From assembly GCA_021813405.1 (NCBI GenBank), contig JAKAKS010000012.1, forward strand, positions 1 to 45,187: 45,187 nt of DNA. Reading direction: 5' to 3'. The stretch is from Nitrospirota bacterium (GTDB lineage: Bacteria > Nitrospirota > Thermodesulfovibrionia > Thermodesulfovibrionales > JdFR-88). Both the position numbers and the translations under genes were made by a program. Position 1 is the first letter of the stretch, and each line of letters starts with the position of its first letter. The notes beneath the pieces were generated by a model, which was not told the origin of the DNA, did no database searches, and saw only the letters and a list, made by a program, of their open reading frames with translations. This document shows, one piece after another, positions 1-6,949 of this stretch.

Positions 1-328
1 GAGCGCCGGCTTTGTCCGGGTCCCCATTCCAGAGGAGGGCCTGAAGTTGGCTGGCTGCCAGGGTCTTTAATTCGCCGTCCCCCATCTTTGGCCACCACCA
101 GAAACGCCCCTTGGACAGTCGCTTCTGACAAAGCCAGAACCCCTGGCCGTCATAACAAAGCAGCTTGAGCGATGTCCCCGCCCTGTTGCGGAACACAAAC
201 ATATACCCGGCAAAGGGATCCATCCGCAATGTTCCCCGGCATAGCCCCACCAGGCCGTCTATCCCTTTTCTGAAGTCCACCGCCTCGACCGCCACCAATA
301 TCCTCATCTGAGGCGTTATCTGGATCAT
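1..328 (-). CDS. tnpB: IS66 family accessory protein TnpB (Orf2), cut by window edge
   Basis: Reading the minus strand from the ATG at 326-328 gives about 109 codons with no stop before the window edge. The protein matches IS66 Orf2/TnpB: it has an early V-D-F-R-K-G-I-D-G-L segment, a central F-V-F-R-N-R segment, and the family signature Y-D-G-Q-G-F-W-L followed by K-R-L-S-K-G-R-F and W-W-W-P. The family is usually about 115 residues, so only a few C-terminal residues are missing. It starts 5 nt after the tnpA stop, as in complete IS66 elements. TnpB is needed with TnpA and the TnpC transposase for transposition; its exact role is unclear. TnpC would lie to the left, outside the window. Confidence 0.9.
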   Translation of the reverse strand, partial: MIQITPQMRILVAVEAVDFRKGIDGLVGLCRGTLRMDPFAGYMFVFRNRAGTSLKLLCYDGQGFWLCQKRLSKGRFWWWPKMGDGELKTLAASQLQALLWNGDPDKAGA

Positions 329-333
329 GCCTG

Positions 334-705
334 TCAAACACCCCAGAATGATTTCACGAGTTCAAAGATATCCGGCCCGCCTTTGAAAGATATTCTCATT
401 TTTGCGGCGGGCTTTTCTATTTCGATTACGCATTCTGTGGCCGGAGGCAAAGGGCCGGGCTTAAATTCAATAAAGGTGTTTTTGTTCGAAGCTTCGGTGA
501 CAGCGCCTTTGTTAGCCCGTTTCTTCAGAGCGTTATAACTTAGCCGCAGGGCCTTCGCTGTTTTGAAAATCGAATGGCTTGCCGTCAACGATACTGCGGC
601 GGCCCATAATGCCGCCGGGATTTCTTCACGATGCCTCCTGCCACGCCGCCACCGTTCGAACTGCTTTTGAACTTCCTCTAGGGTAAAATGCGCCTTGTCC
701 GCCAT
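334..705 (-). CDS. tnpA: IS66 family accessory protein TnpA (Orf1)
   Basis: This 123-residue protein has the size and position of IS66 Orf1/TnpA, immediately upstream of tnpB. The N-terminal half is basic and helical, with a helix-turn-helix-like stretch around residues 45-65 (S-I-F-K-T-A-K-A-L-R-L-S-Y-N-A-L-K-K-R). The C-terminal part ends in an F-E-L-V-K segment typical of this family. A GGAGG-type ribosome site lies just upstream of the start. TnpA is thought to be a DNA-binding accessory factor of the transposase. The call rests on size, gene order and the neighbouring unmistakable TnpB. Confidence 0.85.
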   Translation of the reverse strand: MADKAHFTLEEVQKQFERWRRGRRHREEIPAALWAAAVSLTASHSIFKTAKALRLSYNALKKRANKGAVTEASNKNTFIEFKPGPLPPATECVIEIEKPAAKMRISFKGGPDIFELVKSFWGV

Positions 706-765
706 CGGTTGCCTCCTTGGTTATTACGCCATTCAACCGATGTTAGCTTTTTGCTTTTTACTTTT

Positions 766-1593
766 TCACGCAGGCTTGCCGGAAGGACACAGAGAAACAA
801 GTTTATGTTTGAGCGGTTTTGCTTTTTTAGCAAAAATCTTTATATCATCAACATACCTCAAATATTTTACTGTTTTCCAGTTTAATGTGCCCCGATCGTC
901 AAGGTGTTTCAATACGACTTCTGAGAGCAACCCTGATGATATAGGGCCCTGCGGTATACCATGGCCATGGTATATAACATTAGAAATATTTGTCCAAGTG
1001 GTTGAGGTCCAAATGCGAAGGCACGTAAGTAAAAAATCTATTAGGTCATGCTCAATATCAATATCATTCAGTAAATGTTTTATAACAGCGTGGTCAATCG
1101 AATCGTAGAATGAGGTCAGGTCGAAATTGGCTACAAAACGATAGCCTTGATTGATGTTATTAAATACTGCTCTGTTGTATGCTCTGTAGCCACGTTGCCA
1201 TTTAATATAAAAGAAATCCGAAGATTTACCAGCATAAAGATGACCAAATATATTTTTTAAATAGCGCTTCTTTACTATTGGCTTGAGCTTATCAGCTATA
1301 ATGTTAATGCAGGCCTGATAAACAAGCTGGTCGTCAACTGCCATTAATGTATAAGGTCGCAGCACTCCCGAAGGTTTTGGAAAGTACAATTTAGATGCAT
1401 GCATCGGTTCGTATGTGTTGCGCGTTAAATGTTTCCTAAGGCGGATGAGGTTGTATTCTGAAGCTGCCGCATAAGCACCGTATGCATCTCTAAAAAAACT
1501 CTTATACAGAGCATCCGGATTAGATTGAATCCATTTATATGCTCGCCTTAAGTTATCGAGCGAAGTCATTTTTAAATAATCATTATTGGCCAT
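766..1593 (-). CDS. Reverse transcriptase of the UG/Abi (defence-associated) type, C-terminus missing
   Basis: The 275-residue protein carries the fingers and palm of an RVT_1 reverse transcriptase: Y-F-P-K-P-S-G-V-L-R-P near residue 70, V-A-N-F-D-L-T-S-F-Y-D near 154-164 (first catalytic Asp 158), G-I-P-Q-G-P-I-S-S-G near 212, and Y-V-D-D at 247-250 with the two catalytic aspartates. The Q-G-P motif followed by S-G-L-L-S-E, and the absence of a maturase or HNH domain, resemble unknown-group/Abi-like antiviral RTs (DRT) rather than group II intron RTs. The frame ends about 25 residues after Y-V-D-D, so the rest of the palm and the thumb are absent. The last residues look unrelated and abut the IS66 end. 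Base composition is much more AT-rich than the neighbours. It is probably a broken, horizontally acquired gene. Confidence 0.75.
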   Translation of the reverse strand: MANNDYLKMTSLDNLRRAYKWIQSNPDALYKSFFRDAYGAYAAASEYNLIRLRKHLTRNTYEPMHASKLYFPKPSGVLRPYTLMAVDDQLVYQACINIIADKLKPIVKKRYLKNIFGHLYAGKSSDFFYIKWQRGYRAYNRAVFNNINQGYRFVANFDLTSFYDSIDHAVIKHLLNDIDIEHDLIDFLLTCLRIWTSTTWTNISNVIYHGHGIPQGPISSGLLSEVVLKHLDDRGTLNWKTVKYLRYVDDIKIFAKKAKPLKHKLVSLCPSGKPA

Positions 1594-1633
1594 GATTAAT
1601 TAGTCTTCTTAATTTTTGTAGTTAAGCAGATCG

Positions 1634-1651
1634 GGTTAGCGCAGCGTAACC
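1634..1651. repeat. REP-like palindrome, copy 1
   Basis: GGTTA and TAACC arms enclose GCGCAGCG. The reverse complement matches 17 of 18 bases of the element at 17937-17960, so this is one member of a dispersed repeat family similar to the REP elements of many Gram-negative bacteria. Confidence 0.6.
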
Positions 1652-1762
1652 TGACACTCCCTTAAATTCCTTTTTATTTTCCTATTGAATGCCATTTGTA
1701 CTTTACAATTTTCGAGAAAATTTTGAAAGCAAGAGTACAGGAAGAGTACAGTAATGTAGGAT

Positions 1763-1881
1763 GGGCTGAGCGCAACGAAGCCCATCATGCCTTGTTATGG
1801 GTTTTAAATGAATATACTCCATGTGCCCGAAAAAATCATCCATACCACTATTGAATTGCTGGGCTTCGCTGCACTCAGCCC
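1763..1881. repeat. Inverted pair of 21-bp repeats
   Basis: A 21-base unit at 1763-1783 (GGGCTGAG ... GAAGCCC) returns inverted at 1861-1881 (GGGCTTCG ... CTCAGCCC) with only two mismatches. The 77-bp space between them is AT-rich. Each unit is itself nearly palindromic. The layout resembles paired REP units (BIME-like) and could form a long hairpin in RNA. Confidence 0.7.
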
Positions 1882-2449
1882 AGCCTTGTTTAATTTAAAT
1901 TCTTCTTGTAATTTGCACATTTCGACCGGTGTTTTCAAGGCAAGGCTTTAGGGCGAAGTTCAGCAGCCGCCGCGCGCACCTAAAAGCGTTTGTTTGAAGG
2001 GGAAGTCCGAACCCGCCGAAGAGATATTGAGGTGAGGGGTTTCAGTTGTACCAAACACAATTGGAATGCCTTCCATAACCATGACATCAACTTTATAACA
2101 TCTGTCATATGGACAATGTCATGTTTTGCCGTGTTATGATGGCTACGTGTGAGGGGGAGCAACCTACCCCGGCCCTTGGCCGCCCCCTTCAGGATGGAAA
2201 CTCTCCATGTGATCTTTGAAAAGATGGCTACGTACAAACTTTGCTGTATGATCATTCCGGCATGCCCGGAATCTCTTCCCTTCAAAGCAGCGAAAAAATG
2301 GTATAAGTTGAACAGATTGAACAAGAAAAACCTAAAAAACCTTTTAATTAAGCAACTTGCCTATTTTGCTTTGAACACATAAAAAAAAAGGCTGAAAAGG
2401 GGAAAAGAGCAGCGCGGAATTTTAGCCGGTAATTCCGGAATTTTAAAAC

Positions 2450-2755
2450 CTAATTGCCTGTGCTTTTTCTGATGGCCCTCCTCAGCATCTCTACTGAAGG
2501 TGCATTAACAAGCCGCCCGGACTCGTCTGTAAACATCCGTCAGGAAAAGCCAGGGATTTCCCGCAGGTCTACATCCTTTCCGTCGATAAGCACGGAAGGC
2601 GACCCCCTGAGGCCAAGCGCCATTGCCTCATCCTCCGTAATCCGGCGGAACACGGTTTCGGCGGACACGCCCTCCAGCTTAAGAGCCGCTTCAATATTTC
2701 TTCTGACGGCCAGTTCCGAGCCGCAGCCGGAAGACATGTAACACTCCATCTTCAT
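2450..2755 (-). CDS. Thioredoxin-like small protein, candidate selenoprotein with in-frame TGA
   Basis: From the ATG at 2753-2755 (GAGGG just upstream, 7 bp after the repressor gene) the frame encodes a small thioredoxin-fold protein with Y-M-S-S-G-C-G near the N-terminus and G-S-P-S-V-L-I-D-G-K-D-V in the middle. This pattern belongs to a family of small, often Cys- or Sec-containing proteins (G-S-P-T-I-x-V-N-G-x-D in relatives). A TGA at 2540-2542 interrupts the frame after P-G-F-S. Translation in the same frame then continues with R-M-F-T-D-E-S-G, A-P-S-V-E-M-L-R-R-A-I and a TAG at 2450-2452. From memory, relatives carry C-R-(V/L)-Y and a P-x-E-x-(I/L)-I-R-A-A-L tail here, so the TGA would replace that Cys as selenocysteine. 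A hairpin fitting bacterial SECIS rules follows. The alternative is a Cys-to-stop mutation leaving a 71-residue product ending at 2540. Confidence 0.65.
2507..2527 (-). promoter_or_regulatory. Candidate bacterial SECIS hairpin
   Basis: On the minus-strand RNA, GACGAGUC (2527-2520) pairs with GGCUUGUU (2514-2507). This gives eight continuous pairs, three of them G-U, closed by the five-base loop CGGGC. The loop starts 21 nt after the in-frame UGA and has a G in its second position. This agrees with the known bacterial SECIS pattern of a stem-loop 16-37 nt past the UGA with a G early in a small loop. It supports reading the UGA as selenocysteine. Confidence 0.55.
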
Positions 2756-2762
2756 GCCGCCC

Positions 2763-3473
2763 TCAAAGAAGCTGCCTGCCAACCCAGAACACCCGCCCCA
2801 GCACGTAATGGCCAAGTGGCTCGGCGGGTTTTTTCTTTATCTCAAACGTGTCAAATGCCTTGTTGTCGCTGATGTATAAAAGCCCTTCCGCAGTTGCAAC
2901 CAGCCTTTTTATGAGTATGCCGCCGTCAGGCGCCCTTACAACGTAAATGGCGTCATTTTTTATTGTTGTGTTATGGCCAAGATTAACGAGCGCCAGGTCG
3001 CCGTTATTGATGGTAGGTTGCATGGCCTGCCCCCTTGCCCTCAAAAGCACCAGTTTGTCCGGCTCCTTGCCGCCTGCAATCTTTTTTAGCCAGCCCCGGC
3101 TGAAAGGGAAATAGTCTTTGATGTGGCCCCTGGAAACTGCCTCCGAAAGCCCGTCCGCGTCCTCGGCTTCCACAATAGGAACCATTGCATCGGGCTGGGG
3201 CCCTGAAGATGGCTCCTTCACCTTCAAGGCCTCTTCCCGCCCTGCGCCAACACCCCTTACCAGAAAATCGAGGGAGTATCCTTCCCTGTCGCAAAGGCCT
3301 ATTATGGCCTCAAACGGGATCGAACTGCGCATCTTGGATGTGGCCAGGGTCTGAGGTTTTATCCCAAGCGCCCTTGCAACGTCGCCATCGGACCGGAGGC
3401 CTTTTGCGAGCTTGATGCGCTCGATTATCTCCGCAGTCGATGGCAATATGAAATCGCCCCTTGACTTTTCCAT
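2763..3473 (-). CDS. CI/LexA-like repressor with S24 peptidase-fold domain lacking the catalytic serine
   Basis: The 236-residue protein has an N-terminal helix-turn-helix of the phage CI type (about residues 12-70: I-I-E-R-I-K-L-A-K-G, then D-V-A-R-A-L-G-I-K-P-Q-T-L). A linker and a C-terminal S24 domain follow (about 95-236). In active S24 proteins the motif is G-D-S-M-x-P-T; here it reads R-G-Q-A-M-Q-P-T, so the nucleophile is Ala150 (codon GCC). The general-base lysine is kept (Lys189 in I-L-I-K-R). Self-cleavage should therefore be impossible, while the dimerisation fold and G-D-L-A-L-V-N segment remain. It is divergent from the Mor-like gene, with 80 bp between them, and is followed 7 bp later by the thioredoxin-like gene. 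It is probably a domesticated prophage regulator. Confidence 0.8.
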   Translation of the reverse strand: MEKSRGDFILPSTAEIIERIKLAKGLRSDGDVARALGIKPQTLATSKMRSSIPFEAIIGLCDREGYSLDFLVRGVGAGREEALKVKEPSSGPQPDAMVPIVEAEDADGLSEAVSRGHIKDYFPFSRGWLKKIAGGKEPDKLVLLRARGQAMQPTINNGDLALVNLGHNTTIKNDAIYVVRAPDGGILIKRLVATAEGLLYISDNKAFDTFEIKKKPAEPLGHYVLGRVFWVGRQLL

Positions 3474-3553
3474 TTCAATTTGTGATAATGCTTTCGGTTA
3501 GTTTATCTAATTTCTTCACTAAATGCAATATCTTTCTGAAAAGGAGCAAGGTT
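3474..3553. promoter_or_regulatory. Divergent control region between repressor and Mor-like gene
   Basis: The 80-bp AT-rich gap must hold promoters for both genes. It contains an inverted repeat, TTAG-tttat-CTAA (3498-3510), and a further CTAA at 3529-3532, plausible sites for the repressor. An AAGGAG ribosome site at 3541-3546 serves the ATG at 3554. Promoter boxes cannot be fixed with confidence. Confidence 0.4.
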
Positions 3554-3862
3554 ATGGGAATAGCGGAGAGGGGATTGATGGAAGATTTGCCAGGGGACCT
3601 GGCGAGGATAGCCGATATTGCCGGGCTTGAGGTGGCCCTGAAACTGGGCCAGGCGTTCAGGGGCACTTATTTGTACATCACAGGTTTTGACGCCATCAAA
3701 CGCAAGCTCCGGGATGAAAGCATTCGCCGCGCTTACGATAGCGGAGAAAAGGTAAAGGTCATATGCATGCGTTACGAACTCACTGAAAGGCAGGTAAGGC
3801 GCATACTGGCTGAAGCCCCGATAGCCGTGCCGGATCATATCTTCGAAATCATAAAAATCTAA
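3554..3862 (+). CDS. Mor-type transcription activator family protein
   Basis: The protein (102 residues from the ATG at 3554) contains L-P-G-D-L-A-R-I-A-D-I-A-G-L followed by L-G-Q-A-F-R-G-T-Y-L-Y-I, the hallmark of the Mor/C family known from phage Mu. A C-terminal helix-turn-helix follows (V-K-V-I-C-M-R-Y-E-L-T-E-R-Q-V-R-R-I-L). Mor-type proteins dimerise through the first part and bind promoter DNA through the second. I chose this start, not one 31 codons earlier, because AAGGAG lies seven bases before it and the extra N-terminus is not family-like. It stands alone with an S24 repressor and no phage structural genes, suggesting a leftover or domesticated phage switch. The stop lies 19 bp before cysK. 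Confidence 0.8.
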   Translation: MGIAERGLMEDLPGDLARIADIAGLEVALKLGQAFRGTYLYITGFDAIKRKLRDESIRRAYDSGEKVKVICMRYELTERQVRRILAEAPIAVPDHIFEIIKI

Positions 3863-3867
3863 TGATA

Positions 3868-3873
3868 TATAAT
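3868..3873 (+). promoter_or_regulatory. -10 box for cysK, probable leaderless start
   Basis: A perfect TATAAT ends eight bases before the cysK ATG, and there is no Shine-Dalgarno sequence. The -35 region is weak. A transcript initiated here would begin at or next to the start codon. Confidence 0.5.
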
Positions 3874-3881
3874 TTCATTGC

Positions 3882-4793
3882 ATGGAAAGTGCGCTTGAAT
3901 TGATAGGCAACACCCCGCTTGTAAGGATAAACAGGCTTGCTCCGCCCGGAGGGGCTGAGATATGGGCCAAGCTTGAGGGTTTTAATCCGGGCGGCTCCGT
4001 TAAAGACCGCATTGCCCTATCGATGATAGAGGCGGCCGGAAAGGATGGAAAGCTGGCCCCCGGCCAAACCATTATAGAACCCACAAGCGGCAATACCGGT
4101 ATCGGGCTTGCTCTTGTGGGCAACTTGAAGGGGTACAAAGTAATGCTGGTGATGCCTGAATCCGCATCAATCGAAAGACGGCAGATATTAAAAGCATTTG
4201 GCGCGGGGCTTGTCCTTACACCAGCCCAGGAAGGCATGCTTGGGGCAATTGATAAGGCGGAGGCGCTTTTAAAAGAAAACCCTGGCTGGTTCATGCCGTT
4301 GCAATTTGAAAATCCAGCCAACCCGGAAGCGCACAGGCGGTGGACTGCCCCGGAGATAATAAGCCAGGTGGGCGGCGTGCCGGACGCCCTTGTTGCCGGC
4401 GTAGGCACCGGAGGCACCATAACCGGGGTTGGCGAGGCATTTAAGAACGTAAGAAAGGACGTGCTAATCGTGGCCGTGGAGCCGGCCTACTCGGCCGTGC
4501 TCTCGGGCGGAGTGCCCGGAAAACACCGAATAGCTGGTATCGGCGCGGGGTTCTACCCGGGGGTGCTCAATACAAAAATTTACGACCAGGTAATCCCGGT
4601 TAAGGACGAGGACGCCGAAGCCGTTTCAAGAGAACTCGCGGCCAAAGAGGGCATCCTGTGCGGAATATCTTCCGGGGCCGCAATGTGGGCCGCTATCAAA
4701 TTATCAAAACGCCTGGGTAAAGGCAAAAGGATTGCCGTTATACTGCCTGACCGTGGGGAAAGATATTTTTCCATGGGATTATTTCCGGCCTAG
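3882..4793 (+). CDS. cysK: Cysteine synthase (O-acetylserine sulfhydrylase), PLP-dependent
   Basis: The 303-residue protein is a fold-type II PLP enzyme that condenses O-acetylserine with sulfide to make cysteine. It opens with the family signature I-G-N-T-P-L-V. The PLP-binding lysine is Lys41 in P-G-G-S-V-K-D-R. The substrate loop P-T-S-G-N-T-G is near residue 68, and the glycine-rich phosphate loop G-V-G-T-G-G-T near 174. Length is standard for CysK/CysM. No ribosome site precedes the ATG and a TATAAT lies 8 nt upstream, suggesting a leaderless message. The stop TAG shares a CTAG palindrome with the stop of the converging radical SAM gene, so the two genes meet with a 4-bp overlap. A CysM or cystathionine-type activity cannot be excluded. 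Confidence 0.93.
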   Translation: MESALELIGNTPLVRINRLAPPGGAEIWAKLEGFNPGGSVKDRIALSMIEAAGKDGKLAPGQTIIEPTSGNTGIGLALVGNLKGYKVMLVMPESASIERRQILKAFGAGLVLTPAQEGMLGAIDKAEALLKENPGWFMPLQFENPANPEAHRRWTAPEIISQVGGVPDALVAGVGTGGTITGVGEAFKNVRKDVLIVAVEPAYSAVLSGGVPGKHRIAGIGAGFYPGVLNTKIYDQVIPVKDEDAEAVSRELAAKEGILCGISSGAAMWAAIKLSKRLGKGKRIAVILPDRGERYFSMGLFPA

Positions 4794-6343
4794 CCAGCGT
4801 CTATGAACCCCCATGGCAATATCCCTTTCTTCCGCTCTTTGAAAATATAATCCTCTTCCGACAGCCCGGCCTCTTTCATCGCCGCCTTGTAATCCATACC
4901 CTTACCCATCAACTCCAGCACCGCGGCAAGCTCCCTGCCGCCCAATGCAAACACCCCCTGCATATAGGAGTACTTGATAACGTCATGGAATATCGCAACT
5001 CCCATTCCGGAAAGCGCTTTTTTCAAATATTTCAGTTTCTCCTTTACGCTCTCCGGCCTCTCCATCGGCGCCCTCTCAAAGCACGTAAAGGGTTTAGGAA
5101 TAAACAGGCTCACGGTTACGGATATCCTGCCGCCGGAAAAACCTTCCTTAATCTTGTTTACAAGCGCGGGAATGCCTTCGATGTCCGCCATGGTTTCCGT
5201 GGGCAGCCCCACCATGAAATAAATCCTGAGGCCCATACCGCTTGAAAGCACGGCACGCCCCGTCGCCATTATCTCGTCCTCGCTTATCTTCTTTTTAATT
5301 ACCTTCCGCAGCCTCTCAGTGCCGGCCTCCGCCGCTATGGAGAGGGTTTTGTGCCTTTTCAGATACGGCAGCAGGCCGATGCTCTTTTCCCCGGCCCGAA
5401 GCGAAGTGATGGAGAATTCCACATCTTTTTTATCAAGGATAGAAACAATGCCCGGGAAATCGGAGATCGAGGGGCCTATAAGCCCCACCCGCTCGCCCTT
5501 TGAGAGCGCCTCTTCCACCTCTTCAAGGATGTCCTCCGTCTTCCTCGCCCTTGGCGGATTATATACCTTGCCAGCAAGACAGAATGCGCAATCCCATGGG
5601 CAGCCCCGCATCATCTCCACAAGCCGCATCCCCGCAAATTCGGTATCCGGCGTGGTTATCGAATGCCTCATCCCAAGGGAAACAGCGCTCTTGGCAAAGC
5701 GCCTTTTTATCCTCGGCGGTGCGCCTTCAAGGGCTTCTCTTATATGCGAGATTTTATAAAAGGAAGGAACATAAAGCCCATCAACGCCCAAAAGAGATTT
5801 TAAAAGGCCGTGTTTCCCTTCCGAAGAATTTCTTACCCGGTCCAGAAATTCCGGGATTAGCGGCTCGGCCTCGCCAACAAACACCACGTCGAAGAAAGCT
5901 GCAAGCGGCTCCGGGTTTGAGAAGGCGCATACCCCTCCAAGCGTAAGCAGCGGGCCGCCATTTCTCAACGCGGCGCGCGGTTCAATCCGGGCAAGATTCA
6001 GTATCTTTAAGATATTCGGGTAATCGTTTTCAAACGGGACGGAGAAGGCCACAATATCAAAACGGTTAAGCGGCCTTTTGGACTCCAGCGCGAGAAGCTC
6101 CGTGCCATCTTCGTATTGGCGCAGGTCTTCAGCATCCGGAAGAAAGGCCCGCTCACATACCACATCCGGATACGAATTGAGCATGCCGTAGACGCCCTGG
6201 AAACCGAGATTGGACATGCCCACGCGATAGGTGTTGGGGTAAACAAGACAAATATTTATCTTTCCGCCGGGGTCTTTAAATATCGTCCCCTTCTCTTTTG
6301 AAAGGACCGCCTCGGCCTTTTCGATAAGTTTTCGCCTGCTCAT
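4790..6343 (-). CDS. B12-binding-like radical SAM protein (TIGR03960-like)
   Basis: The 517-residue protein has an N-terminal cobalamin-binding-like Rossmann region (I-C-L-V-Y-P-N-T-Y-R-V-G-M-S-N-L-G near residue 31, G-G-V-C-A-F-S-N-P-E-P near 136, V-F-V-G-E-A-E near 154). A radical SAM domain follows with the CxxxCxxC cluster motif C248-P-W-D-C252-A-F-C255. This matches a family of radical SAM proteins of unknown substrate. I place the start at 6343 rather than 12 codons upstream because that ATG overlaps the TGA of the DUF3786 gene as ATGA, a usual sign of translational coupling. It is the last gene of a cupin-DUF3786-radical SAM operon. The reaction is unknown. Confidence 0.85.
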   Translation of the reverse strand: MSRRKLIEKAEAVLSKEKGTIFKDPGGKINICLVYPNTYRVGMSNLGFQGVYGMLNSYPDVVCERAFLPDAEDLRQYEDGTELLALESKRPLNRFDIVAFSVPFENDYPNILKILNLARIEPRAALRNGGPLLTLGGVCAFSNPEPLAAFFDVVFVGEAEPLIPEFLDRVRNSSEGKHGLLKSLLGVDGLYVPSFYKISHIREALEGAPPRIKRRFAKSAVSLGMRHSITTPDTEFAGMRLVEMMRGCPWDCAFCLAGKVYNPPRARKTEDILEEVEEALSKGERVGLIGPSISDFPGIVSILDKKDVEFSITSLRAGEKSIGLLPYLKRHKTLSIAAEAGTERLRKVIKKKISEDEIMATGRAVLSSGMGLRIYFMVGLPTETMADIEGIPALVNKIKEGFSGGRISVTVSLFIPKPFTCFERAPMERPESVKEKLKYLKKALSGMGVAIFHDVIKYSYMQGVFALGGRELAAVLELMGKGMDYKAAMKEAGLSEEDYIFKERKKGILPWGFIDAG

Positions 6344-6939
6344 GAGAGCATCGCCAGAATGGAGAGCATCGCGCCACACCAGATTACATCCAGCGGCAAT
6401 GTGCGCTCCACAGATGGATCAAACAGAATGTCCGCCCTTGAAGGGAATTCCTCATCCTCCAACCAAAGGACCAGGCACACGGCAAATCCGGCAGCGGGCT
6501 CCAGTAAAACAGAGGCGTCTCCCAGTTCCGCCGGCCGGCCCCCGAAAATTTTTGACTTCTCCAGAAACCCGGCTTTATCGTTCCCGAATTTTTGGGCCAG
6601 CGCATCCAGGGGAAGGGTGTGAGAGCCCCGGAAGAACATGTCCCCGCCGTTTAGCCGCCGGGTTGAGATGAAATCAGCGGGCCGCGCCTGCAGCCGTTGT
6701 CCGTTAAACAGAGCGGCCCACCATAGAAGCAAATATTCAAGAAAATAACCGTATCTGGCAAGCAGCATCCCTCCCGTGGCGGAAGAAGGCGTTATTGTCT
6801 CCTTTCCCGGCTCAAGCCTGAATATGGCCCCCATGCAGGCGATCTCCAGTACACCTTCCGCGCCTGAAGCCCACGCTGCAATCTCCCCTTGCGGCCTGCC
6901 CTTTATTTTCTGCCAGGCCGCTTTTATCCCGCTATCCAA
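6340..6939 (-). CDS. DUF3786 domain protein
   Basis: The 199-residue protein shows the pattern of DUF3786: an early F-R-L-E-P-G-K segment, Y-F-L-E-Y-L-L-L in the middle, R-G-S-H-T-L-P-L-D-A-L-A-Q-K-F-G, and a closing L-W-L-E-D-E-E-F-P-S-R-A-D-I-L-F-D with L-P-L-D-V-I. In anaerobes this domain occurs alone or near corrinoid and acetyl-CoA pathway proteins, but no activity is known to me. Its stop overlaps the next gene's start (ATGA), and it begins 10 bp after the cupin. No signal peptide or membrane segment is evident. Family recognition is by motif, without a search. Confidence 0.7.
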   Translation of the reverse strand: MDSGIKAAWQKIKGRPQGEIAAWASGAEGVLEIACMGAIFRLEPGKETITPSSATGGMLLARYGYFLEYLLLWWAALFNGQRLQARPADFISTRRLNGGDMFFRGSHTLPLDALAQKFGNDKAGFLEKSKIFGGRPAELGDASVLLEPAAGFAVCLVLWLEDEEFPSRADILFDPSVERTLPLDVIWCGAMLSILAMLS

Positions 6940-6949
6940 AAAGTATCGC

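Larger units (their letters stand above)
1..765 (-). mobile_element. Partial IS66-family insertion sequence (tnpA end)
   Basis: The tnpA-tnpB pair marks the 5' end of an IS66 element running left out of the window. The outer end is uncertain. A GTAAAAAGC sequence (minus strand, starting near 761) resembles the GT-starting inverted repeats of this family and lies where the adjacent reverse transcriptase frame stops. The other terminal repeat, the target duplication and tnpC are outside the window, so the boundary is an estimate. Confidence 0.65.
1594..2449. other. Gene-poor AT-rich stretch upstream of the RT gene
   Basis: I see no convincing gene here. Short open frames near 1980-2324 (minus) and 2149-2382 (plus) lack ribosome sites and recognisable motifs. 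The stretch holds a REP-like palindrome (1634-1651), a long inverted repeat (1763-1783 with 1861-1881), and a small palindrome with ATTCCGG and CCGGAAT arms (2254-2260 and 2266-2272). A minus-strand run of nine T (near 2381-2389) preceded by weak GCTG/CAGC arms could end transcription of the small gene at 2450-2755. An RNA partner of the reverse transcriptase could lie here, but I cannot identify one. Confidence 0.5.

Noticed and set aside
766-1593. Group II intron maturase or retron RT
   Set aside because: The Q-G-P motif and sequence style are UG/Abi-like, no maturase or HNH domain exists, and no intron domain V is seen nearby.
2149-2382. 77-codon plus-strand frame
   Set aside because: It has no ribosome site and no recognisable domain, and it crosses a palindrome.
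2540-2815. Longer N-terminus of the thioredoxin-like gene
   Set aside because: The extra 20 codons overlap the repressor's end and lack family features. The ATG at 2755 has a ribosome site and directly precedes the conserved part.
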